Positions 22,169 through 30,773 of a stretch of 64,000 nt of DNA are shown here, piece by piece; within the stretch, counting starts at the first letter, position 1, and each line of letters opens with the position of its first letter. The notes below the pieces were generated by a model that was not told the origin of the DNA, searched no databases, and worked only from the letters and a program-made list of their open reading frames with translations. The DNA comes from Corallochytrium limacisporum (taxonomy: Eukaryota > Opisthokonta), in the NCBI GenBank assembly GCA_002811645.1, contig PDIP01000035.1, positions 94,010-158,009 of the forward strand, written 5' to 3'. The translations under genes were made by a program, and so were the position numbers.

Positions 22169-22182
22169 TTTTCGCGCCAAAA
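22169..22182. promoter_or_regulatory. E2F-type site (TTTTCGCGCCAAAA)
   Basis: It contains the full E2F consensus TTTTCGCGCC. An ATG of a 71-codon minus-strand frame overlaps its left edge. A nearly identical site in the opposite orientation lies at 23002. Confidence 0.45.
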
Positions 22183-23001
22183 TTTCATCTTATGTATTCG
22201 GTATCGAGATCGACGTTTTGGGAGAAAAGCCACTCATGTGCCACTCAATCGGATGTGTGACGCAGTGTAGTGGTGACATTTGAAGGTAAACAAGCCGCGG
22301 GTGCCAAAACAGACTCAGATGGAATGTTGTTGGCTTAAGATTGAGTCATTTTCTTGATATCAGAATGTGCAGGAAAGGTGAGAAGGCGACAAGTGCCCAT
22401 TCCACAGATACGTCAGTCTCTGGAATCAATGCTCATAGACATTATGGGATGGGTGTCCATACTGCTCAAACCACAGACAAAACTTTACGGAGAAATCATT
22501 TGACGACATGACCGCCATCGTATTCAAAACATCGAGTGGCTTATGGTCAATTATTTCCGTTCAATTGTTGAGTTGTCCCTTTCCGCGACGAGTACTGGGA
22601 TAAATCGAAATGCGTCAGTTCGACTTCATTAATGCTCTCTGAACACCCGAACATCTTACTTTAGTTCTGCCGATGTCGACGTTCTTCTACAAAGCCAAAC
22701 CTGACAAAACGTGGATCCACAGCGTATCATTATTCGGGAACCCACTGCGCTATATAGAAGTTATTTCCCCACACATTTGTGTCTATCAATTTCACCCCGC
22801 AATACGGTGGCTAGCCTATGAATACTGTGAGCATACACTTGCTACGTACAACGAAACAACAAGCCACAGGTAGCTCGGGCCCGTCTGTAGAACGAACCCG
22901 CGAGCATGGGAAGGATGGAGAAGTTTGGACAAGAATGTTATGAGATCCCCCACAGGGGCCAGCCCCGTAGGTATTGCGTCGTATATTTATAATAGCCTCG
23001 G

Positions 23002-23015
23002 TTTTGGCGCGAAAT
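23002..23015. promoter_or_regulatory. E2F-type site (TTTTGGCGCGAAAT)
   Basis: This matches the reverse orientation of the 22169 element over 13 bases. The surrounding sequence has a TATATTTATAA stretch about 20 bp upstream on the + strand, which could be a promoter. No clear downstream gene was found. Confidence 0.4.
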
Positions 23016-25824
23016 CTTCGGAATGATTTGGGCGAAGGGAGGAAGGCGGGGAGAATTTCCGGTTCCGAACTACACCACAGGTTGCTGTTTTTGGACACAA
23101 CCAGTCACTTTGTTTATACTTGCATCCAAGCGCTCAATTACAGTAAACCAGCAGGAAGATTAAAGAGCATGTTGAACTGCACAAAAAGTTGATAGATGCT
23201 GCAGTAAATCCAAACTTGTAGACTCTCAATCGCACCAATAGTTCACTACTACAGCCGCACTTTCGATATCATCAGGTTCTGTGGCAATGATGATATATGT
23301 TCTTCTTCTTATCCACAACTCCTCGATGATGATGATCTTCGATAAATAAACGAACTAGGGGAGGACATCGTTTTCATGTTGTAGAAATAGAATTTACGCA
23401 TGAACTGTTGATGAATGATGGCCACGACTACTGGGCCCTGGAAATCAGTGAATCGTAAACAGTGCATGTGCCCGTAGGAGCAAAGTTGGGACAAGCCCTA
23501 TGGTAGTGTACGTACCTCGCACTCCTGTTTGGTCAGTCCGTATTCCAGCGCAATGATTGGCACTCTGACACTACCACAGTATCGGTGGGTTAAATTCCAC
23601 GACGACGGAGGAAGCCTACGCACCTCTTTGTTACCTAGCATGCTACCCTCCATGTAAACAAAAGCAATCGTAGGAATGGCATCACAGCACTTCTTTCCGC
23701 ACTTTCGCATCAATGTTGCAATTTTTAAGGTCGGAAGAGTACTATGAAAAGGTCAGTAACGTTTCGCCATGTTACAGCATGCTCGGCGTCCACAAATATT
23801 AAAGAGAGAGATGCATAGAGAAATACTGGACACGACGCAGAGGACCCTTCGTTTCATGCAATGTTTGGTTGGCTAGATCACAGCCATGCACATCCTCTGA
23901 CATGCGCAGGGAATTCATTTGTTAATAGGTGGTTTAAATCTAGTCGGGCTTTTAACACTACATGCTCAAACTTTCCGGGAGGCACACGAGAGCTCCCCTT
24001 AAGCAGTGTACAGTGACTTTCTACTATCTGTGGCCTGGTCTTGTGATGGTCCATACAATCGTTCTTGGCGTGGTTTCAACAGACCTGCGTACGTTGCTCA
24101 TCCCCTTAAACTAGTATCAAGGACATGTACTAGATTTACATATGTGTACAAAGCTTAAATATACTTAGCATCTACCCAATGGATTGACTATTTGGGGTGG
24201 AATGCCGGCAGAATTGGACAAGCCTGTCTGAAAGCTACAGCCCACGAACACTGCTGCCACATCCCACGCACCTGTGACGGACCAGCAAGTCCTCCTCGCA
24301 CTACTGCTGGTGTATACCTGCGCTGATGCTACCGCACTGTGTCTTCTACATGCCCCTCGGATGTGTCCCACACACACCACCACGGAGGGCAGTGACTTAA
24401 GCTGAAGAGAGTAACTGATTTCTAACTTATTTCTGGGCTCTGAAAGCTATCGGAACCTCATTTGCTAAGTGGTTCAAGGGCGAATAGCACAGTGTGGGAC
24501 AGTGTTTGCGTGGAGTTGGGCGGGGAACATTCACTGGCGATAGGAATTGGCGAAAGGCAGTCATAGTGTTTCTCCCTTATTCTGAATCTGTTGTTATGTG
24601 GTTTCCAACAGTGCGCTGCTGCTTAGAGTTGCCGACTAGGAGAACGACAACAACACGAGGTTTGGTGTAAGAAAAGTGGCTGATTTGGGGTCGATTTGTG
24701 ATAGGTTTGTGGAGGGGGAAGCAGGTTGCAAGAGCAGTATTAGCATGCGAGCGACTCAGCGTACACTGTCACACTATTCTGTCTTACATGCAAGTGTGTT
24801 TACTCACAGCCGGAGCCCCACATTTTGGGTCCTATTTACGGCTAAAGCAGATCATTGCCAGCAAAGACACCAAAAAATACGACTGATTGCACATCGTTTT
24901 CAAAATCATCTGCCCCACTTTCGACTTTTAGCTGCTTAACTGCAACATTTGCGGCATTGAGTACCATGTTTGTTCGATATTTCAAATTTCTTGACCGAAC
25001 ACAATCGACAGGGCAGCAATAATCGAAAGACGGGTTGATGCTGATACTGTTTTGTTGTCCATCAGATGCCCTTCGTTCCCCCTCGTTGTGTAGAGGAGAT
25101 CATCGGCGGCAACTCCCTCTCCAATTGTTTGTTCCCTGGCTGAAAATGAGGAAGTGTTTGATACTGACGGGGAAGAACAGACGAAGTAGACGGGATGTTG
25201 GGCGGCAGAAGCTCTGTTCGTTGAGGGGCAGTCTATAGCGAAACAAGCCATCCTCGGCGGGCAATGAATGAGTAAGTTGCTTGTATATATTTAGTATGGG
25301 GTTGCGAACAGCTGTGAGCTATGACTATGTTTGGGGATGGGGGAAAGGCAAACCTGAGCGGGGGAATAGGAAGGGGCCCCGCGGAGGGGGAGGGGGGACA
25401 GGGAGTTTCTTTACTTTACTTTCCCCCGTCTGCAAGCCTTTCCCCCTGTGCAGATCCTCCAGAAAAAGCCACACATACTTCGGAGCTCCCTCACTCTCTT
25501 TGCCTGGAAGCCGGGAACAAAGGAACCCAGAGAGAAGGGCTCGGGTAGTGCTCAGGGAGGGAATAGGACGTTCGGACTCGCCGATAAGAATAGAATAGGA
25601 GAGCACTCTTCAAACTCGCCTGACGTTTCCCCGCTTATCCTACCGCATCTGTTACAATAAGTCTTAGCTAAGATATCTTTCCCAAACGTTTCAGGAGTCT
25701 TTGTCCCAAGGTATTAAACGGAACACAAGATTTGATACATTAAGCAGTCGGGATCTACCGCTATTCGTGAAGTTCGGTAGTTCATAATTATCCACATAGC
25801 CTAAAACATAAACTGCACCTCAGT

Positions 25825-26061
25825 ATGAGTGGGTGGTCTGAATTCAAATTGAATCTGGAAGCAGTGACAGCACAGAGTCCCGAAGTGGATCCTGGACTGG
25901 CTTCACCGAAAAGAAAACCTATGCTGTCTCCTATTGGAACCGAAGACATTTCTCTAAAGCGAAAGATTTCAATGTCAAATGTAGAGCCGTACGAGCGTCA
26001 CTTGAGCCCTCGCATGCAAGTCATGCAACAGAAGGCTTTGTCTCCACGACTCAATTTATAG
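25825..26061 (+). CDS. Small hypothetical protein with SP-rich phosphosite motifs
   Basis: This is a 78-residue frame with its first ATG at 25825 and an in-frame TGA about 60 nt upstream. It has no recognised domain and is predicted disordered. It carries several Ser-Pro sites, including SPKRK, LSPI, LSPRM and LSPRL; SPKRK fits a cyclin-dependent kinase site. It converges on the RRF gene with 200 bp between stops, like the other convergent pairs here, which supports a real gene. It could instead be the last exon of something longer, or chance. Confidence 0.35.
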   Translation: MSGWSEFKLNLEAVTAQSPEVDPGLASPKRKPMLSPIGTEDISLKRKISMSNVEPYERHLSPRMQVMQQKALSPRLNL

Positions 26062-26215
26062 GGGTCTTACAATGACATCTAGTCTTTCCAAAACTTACAT
26101 ATTTTTTAGCCAATCTGGCAGAGCCGTGCAGGTTTTCTTCGTCTTCATTTTGTCCATTTCACCATTTGTCATCCATATTTTTGAATCTTCATAGTTAGTA
26201 TTACATGTTGCTTTG

Positions 26216-26221
26216 TTTATT
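26216..26221 (-). terminator. Polyadenylation signal AATAAA (RRF gene)
   Basis: TTTATT on the + strand reads AATAAA on the minus strand, 41 nt past the RRF stop codon, at the expected distance for a 3' end. Confidence 0.5.
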
Positions 26222-26261
26222 TACTTAGTCGCTTAATTTCTTATATGAACCACAGTATGCT

Positions 26262-27237
26262 TTACTTTCCGTCTATGATTTCTCGGGATCGTTTCTCAGC
26301 AGTCTGGGACAACTGCTTGTTGGTGTTGTCGTGGACCTTCTGGATCTCCTGCTCAAGTCGTCGAGCTTCATCCTTGCCGAGCCCCTTGATTTCCTTGATG
26401 GTCTTCATTGTACTCTGGCGTGCTGTACGAAGCTCAGGATGGAATTTCTCAACAGTTTGGCGTGCGACTTTGGCCATGTTCTCGCGGGATTCCTTTGAAA
26501 CTCTGTATGTTGAGGACAAGAGATGAATATAGGTTAGTATAACTTTCCACACATTCAACAGCATGCAAGATAGCAAGTAAGTTGCTCAGTCGATACCCAC
26601 TTTGGCACCGCCACAGATATACCATTCTCGCTGCGAACAGGCATTGTTCCGATGCCAGTCTCTACCAGTGACTCAATGATATGATTTGATAGACTCGGAT
26701 CCATTGGTTGAATAACCAGATTATTCGGGTCACGCTGACCGACTTGAGCAATATCCGCAAGCCTCTTTCTACCACTGCGCAGCCAAATTTCATAGTTAGC
26801 CAGCGTTTGTGCTGTCAGACGGCCACCCCGAACCTTTGCAACTTCCTCTTTAGCCTTCTTCAAGATCGCATCCATTTTGTCCTGAAACTCTTGCTTGAGA
26901 TCATCCGTGTCGATGATATCAACAGCATCGTCTTCAAAATCAGCAGCAGCAGCAGAATTCTTCTTCCCCTTGCTACTCTTGCCTCCTTTGCCACCCTTAC
27001 CTGTGGATCAAAACACAATATCAGAATCGCCGAAGTTAGTATAGGCAATTCTCCTCAAACCCTGGTAGATTATGAACACTTACCTTTCTTCCATAGGACG
27101 GGACTAGAGTGAATATTTCTTTGCAGCGTAATGGATTGGATAAGTACCATCGCCGTAGACGGTTGCAGCTGTGCCGCCCAGGGCCTCTTCACCATAGTGC
27201 TGCTGCGTAACGCCGTCAACCCTACGCGTCGGATCAT
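26262..27237 (-). CDS. RRF1: Mitochondrial ribosome recycling factor, three exons
   Basis: This factor releases mitochondrial ribosomes from mRNA after termination. The gene reads as exons 27084-27237, 26601-27000 and 26262-26502, giving 264 residues. Intron 1 (27001-27083) has GTAAGT, TACTAAC and CACAG. Intron 2 (26503-26600) has GTGGGT, TACTAAC and ATACAG. The first 45 residues, starting MIRRVGLTALRSS, form a basic presequence, and the ATG sits in GCCACCATGA. A Lys/Gly linker (KGKGGKGGKSSKGKK) precedes the RRF fold. Visible RRF blocks are LRSGRKRLADIAQ, the IESLVETGIGTMP strand, and PKVSKESRENMAKVARQ, which spans the exon 2/3 junction exactly in frame and matches the signature helix. It is the only clearly spliced gene in the window. 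Confidence 0.88.
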
Positions 27238-27874
27238 GGTGGCCCATCACATTCACTCTCTAATCTAAGATGATATTACCAGCTGCAACTAACCATGATT
27301 ACTCTTTTCGTGCACGTTGATCTCTTGGACCTTAACGTGATCTACAGCTGTGACATGTCAGTGACCATCCACTAAACCAGATGACCGCTCTGCAGACTTT
27401 CTCCACGTTGCTTACACATCCTTTGCGCGAAAACGAAACTGGAAGACAACTGATACCCTTGTTATCTGAATTCCGATCTCGACTAGAACCTCCTTAGGGC
27501 TCTTTCTTGTCTATATACAAATTCTATGGTAGCCCTTGGAGACTCTAGCTCGTCCAGCTTTCCTCGAGACGGCTCTTGAATTCTGGGAGGAGGGGTCTCC
27601 TGCCGGCTTCCCGTTTGACGAGAAAGTCGGCACAATTTATTGATTACGATGTTTGTGGGGGGGGGGTCCCACCTACCTAGGGAAATTGGGTGAGAGGGAC
27701 AGTCTTGCGCACTGCCATGGGCCGCCTGCGTTCGATCTTGCTGACTAGGTGCCACCGCGCAGTTGTACAGCAGCACACTTGCTAGTTAAAGTGTATCAAA
27801 CCAATTGTTCATCTTGTTTACATTAATCTCTTTGATGGTGTGATATAGTTGCAGGTGCAAGGTATCCAACAGAT
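27238..27874. other. Divergent spacer RRF/CFAP298
   Basis: This 640 bp spacer lies between two divergent 5' ends. It contains TTTGCGCGAAAA at 27424-27435, an SBF/E2F-like CGCGAAA core, and a poly-G run at 27657-27666. No gene is seen. Confidence 0.5.
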
Positions 27875-28756
27875 ATGGTGCAGCTGCATGTTAAGAACGG
27901 ATCTGAGTCACTGTTTTTGTATAAGACAGTCACAACCGAGTCTGTCCAGGACACATTAGACAATGTCTGCGAAATTCAGAATGCGCGCTTATGTGTCTTT
28001 AGGCTGTGTGACCAAGTAGACTTCTTGGCACAGTATGGCATTTCACTTCCTGCAAATATGCAGGGGCTTACGGACGAACAGATTGTAGACTTAAAATTGA
28101 ATGATGAGTATGAAGACCGTTGCGTACCTTCCGGCGGCTACATCAATCGAAGAGATCCCATGGGCCAGCGTAACGGGCGGGCTCCTAACGATAAGATGAA
28201 GGATGTTTTGGGCAAGACAGTACGAGAGGCCAAGGACATGATCTCAAAGGAGCTTGTAAACGCTCCGCGGGGAGGTGCGTGCGTGACCCAGGTAACTTGC
28301 GAGCAGGCGATGAAGCTGCTCGCCGGTGCAGTAGCTATTGTCTATCCTATGGGCCTACCGGAGTATGACCCCGTCCAAATGTGTATTGCTGATAAAGAAG
28401 AACTTGAGGGTACCTCTGCTGGCCAGGACATCCTCAACAAAGACGTAACCAGTCTGTACTGGGCCAATAAGGAGATGCAACCCTCGAAAACTCTGGCCGA
28501 TATTGTCGGCAAGAATGAGAAGACCACGGTAATAGTAAAGCTTTCAAAGAAGGGGTCCGGCCCGCCCGCACGGGAGCCCGTCGTTGATGCCCAGACACAG
28601 AGGGAAATGATGGCACATTGGCATAGGAAGCAAGAAGAACAAAATAAACTGGCCATTGCTGACGAGTCCGACTTCTCCAACGCGCCATGGACGGACAACA
28701 CGGCGCTCAAGCGTGAGCTCCTTGGCACTCAAGGCTTATCGTGGAAACATAGGTAG
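27875..28756 (+). CDS. CFAP298: Cilia- and flagella-associated protein 298 (CFAP298)
   Basis: This 293-residue protein (human C21orf59, zebrafish kurly) is a cytoplasmic factor needed to assemble axonemal dynein arms and for planar polarity of motile cilia. It matches human CFAP298 along its whole length. Shared blocks are the start MVQLHVKNGSES, NMQGLTDEQIVDLKL, the CVPSGG block, RRNG-like QRNGRAPNDKMKDVL, IVYPMGLPEYDPV, YVGKNEKT-like IVGKNEKTT, GPPAREPV and the end APWTDNTALKRELLG. A single exon encodes the complete protein. Presence of this gene argues that the organism builds a motile flagellum. It converges on TGS1 with 72 bp between stops. Confidence 0.95.
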   Translation: MVQLHVKNGSESLFLYKTVTTESVQDTLDNVCEIQNARLCVFRLCDQVDFLAQYGISLPANMQGLTDEQIVDLKLNDEYEDRCVPSGGYINRRDPMGQRNGRAPNDKMKDVLGKTVREAKDMISKELVNAPRGGACVTQVTCEQAMKLLAGAVAIVYPMGLPEYDPVQMCIADKEELEGTSAGQDILNKDVTSLYWANKEMQPSKTLADIVGKNEKTTVIVKLSKKGSGPPAREPVVDAQTQREMMAHWHRKQEEQNKLAIADESDFSNAPWTDNTALKRELLGTQGLSWKHR

Positions 28757-28828
28757 CGCATGGATGAGCTTCGAACTTGATCTATTATGAATACATTTCC
28801 TGCTAGTTTAGCAACAAACACGAGCCCA

Positions 28829-30085
28829 TTACTGGTCATGAATTTCATGATTGGCTGATTGCTTTGGGCCCGGTACGTCGTCGCAGTCCTGCGGTGGTAG
28901 CCCTTTTTGTTTCTGCCTGATGTTCATGAACTTTGGACCCATATATACCAGTAGTACCTCACGCATCATTCGTTTTGTGATGGTCGCGACCCTAAATCGG
29001 ATAGGTAGATCGTACTTGACCGCAATTTCCAAAAGTTGTCGTCGGTTGGTATTTACCGGTAAGTACATAGCTACATTCGGTGCGACTTCCATGCTTGCAT
29101 CCATCAGTTCATCGATTGGTATGGTCAGGTACTCAAGATCGAAAGCTTCTCCCTTTTTGAAATACGCTGGTCCACCCCACGGTGGTGATAAGTAGACCAC
29201 ATCAGCTTTCAAACCTTTGGCAATTTGCAGAAAGTCTCCGTTGATGAATTCGATTTTGTGTTCAACACCATATACCCGTGCATTGTTCTTGGCCATCAAA
29301 CTTCGATCTGGATCGATCTCGATTGAAATTACCAGATTGGATGTCATTGCAAGCTGAATGGTATCTCCACCTACGCAAGCCATGGCATCGACGACAACAT
29401 CACTGCCGCATCGTTGTGCATTTTCTTTGGCAATCTTTTCCGGGGTCACCGAGTACCAAGCTACGTCATCCATTTGTATGCCATCGTCGAATTTACTGAA
29501 CAAGTAGTATCGACGTTTCCAATACTTTCCGACAAGTTTTTCTGTTCTTTTCCATGCCTTGGCGGTATCTTCATCTTCATCTTGGCTGTTTTGTGAAGGA
29601 TTTGCATGCGAACTCTGTTGGTTTGAGACCGTCGTCGAATGCTGTCCTGTATCCGAGGCCTCTGAGCTTCGTACCCATGAAGGCAAGGCAGAAAACGCTG
29701 AGGAATTGCTCCGAGGTGTTTGTGGCGAGCCTTCCAGGATTGTTTTTTGTGTAATTGGTATGCCCTCGGGAGAGAACCTTATGTGCGTACGGGTCATACT
29801 TCCCATGCCGGGCAGCGGTTGTCCATGAACCGGTATTTCGTCCAAGGAAGGCGGCTCCTCGACCTCCATGGATGCCATTCTGTCTTGGTCTCCAGAATTT
29901 GGACTGTCCAAGGTATTCCTTTTGTTTCCAAACGAATTAGGAAGTCCGAATTTCCCAAGTGATACAGGCTCTTCTGGGCTCAACTTCTTTCCAGACTTTC
30001 GTTTCCGCTTGTTCCGTCCTTGGTTCACCGCTTCGCCTGCATTGTTTGGTTCGTTCTCACAGTCCCCCATGACCCTGTTGGCCAT
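28829..30085 (-). CDS. TGS1: Trimethylguanosine synthase (TGS1)
   Basis: This is an SAM-dependent enzyme that converts the m7G cap of snRNAs, snoRNAs and telomerase RNA to the trimethylated cap. The start is the ATG at 30085 (418 residues); upstream codons lack ATG and meet a TAG. Residues 1-185 are a disordered Ser/Lys-rich tail. The methyltransferase domain occupies about residues 190-400. The SAM motif is VVVDAMACVGGDTIQLA (D233), followed by IEIDPDRSLMAKNNARVYG, KIEFINGDF and the catalytic SPPWGGP with W303. Compared with the usual FCGxGGN of motif I, this protein has MACVGGD, an Asn-to-Asp change with an altered loop. The remaining core is intact, so activity is likely. Confidence 0.92.
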   Translation of the reverse strand: MANRVMGDCENEPNNAGEAVNQGRNKRKRKSGKKLSPEEPVSLGKFGLPNSFGNKRNTLDSPNSGDQDRMASMEVEEPPSLDEIPVHGQPLPGMGSMTRTHIRFSPEGIPITQKTILEGSPQTPRSNSSAFSALPSWVRSSEASDTGQHSTTVSNQQSSHANPSQNSQDEDEDTAKAWKRTEKLVGKYWKRRYYLFSKFDDGIQMDDVAWYSVTPEKIAKENAQRCGSDVVVDAMACVGGDTIQLAMTSNLVISIEIDPDRSLMAKNNARVYGVEHKIEFINGDFLQIAKGLKADVVYLSPPWGGPAYFKKGEAFDLEYLTIPIDELMDASMEVAPNVAMYLPVNTNRRQLLEIAVKYDLPIRFRVATITKRMMREVLLVYMGPKFMNIRQKQKGLPPQDCDDVPGPKQSANHEIHDQ

Positions 30086-30650
30086 GCGCTGATCACTTGC
30101 CTCTGGCACCTATGAGTTACGCATATGGCGGGTTGAGAATCCCACACAACGGTCTTCCATTGTCAACGTCCGAGTCCTTCTGAAAGCTTTACATGCTGCC
30201 AATTCTTCCTAAAGCAACCTAGGAGGCTGCTGCACACAACACCGTCAAGATACAGCTCCTGTGTTCAAATACCGGATCCTTGGAGCACCGACGGGAATTT
30301 ACCTGCTGAGCGCCTTCCTACTTGAGGGTGCCTCACGTCAACCCGCGTTTTTTCCTTGGCTATACCGGGTGCTCGCTCCCAGCCGGCCCACCCAGGGGGG
30401 CCTCTTCCGGGCGGTCTCCCTACACACATAATGGACTCATGGCCTACCTCGACACTACAATTTTCCCCGTTACTCTTCCTAGTGGTGTGGAAGCTGTCTG
30501 CTCAATAAATCACACCCATTATGGTCCCGGTCCACTGGACACGGCGGTAGTACCTACTTTCTCCTATCGCAACAATGTGCGATTGATGCCCCACCGTTAT
30601 CGGCTGTTGTTGAAATGGATCTCAGTCATACGGGGAGACCCCGTGGCCCA

Positions 30651-30672
30651 CCCCTCCCCGGGGGGGGGGGGG
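30651..30672. repeat. C-run/G-run tract bordering the gap
   Basis: CCCCTCCCC is followed by at least thirteen G, then the undetermined bases begin. Seven G follow on the other side of the gap. It was probably unsequenceable or collapsed homopolymer. Confidence 0.7.
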
Positions 30673-30773
30673 NNNNNNNNNNNNNNNNNNNNNNNNNNNN
30701 NNNNNNNNNNNNNNNNNNNNNNNNNNNNNNNNNNNNNNNNNNNNNNNNNNNNNNNNNNNNNNNNNNNNNNNNN
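30673..30773. other. Assembly gap (about 101 N)
   Basis: These are undetermined bases between two poly-G ends. The true size is unknown; the length looks like a scaffold placeholder. Frames drawn across it are artefacts. Confidence 0.98.

Larger units (their letters stand above)
19045..25824. other. 6.8 kb gene-poor tract with possible decayed coding sequence
   Basis: No intact gene is recognisable across this stretch. On the minus strand, 20699-21475 holds one frame with only four internal stops in 259 codons. Another open frame of about 90 codons lies at 21614-21889, and a 71-codon frame starts at 22169 against an E2F-like site. The translated segments match no family I know. Readings considered are a degenerate mobile element or pseudogene, or a gene with many very short introns. 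E2F-type palindromes lie at 19670, 22169 and 23002. From 23.2 to 25.8 kb I see nothing beyond low-complexity G-rich sequence near 25340-25400. Confidence 0.4.

Noticed and set aside
19045-25824. Intact transposon or integrated virus in the gene-poor tract
   Set aside because: No transposase, reverse transcriptase, capsid or polymerase motif and no terminal repeats were found by eye; only a decayed-sequence hypothesis is kept.
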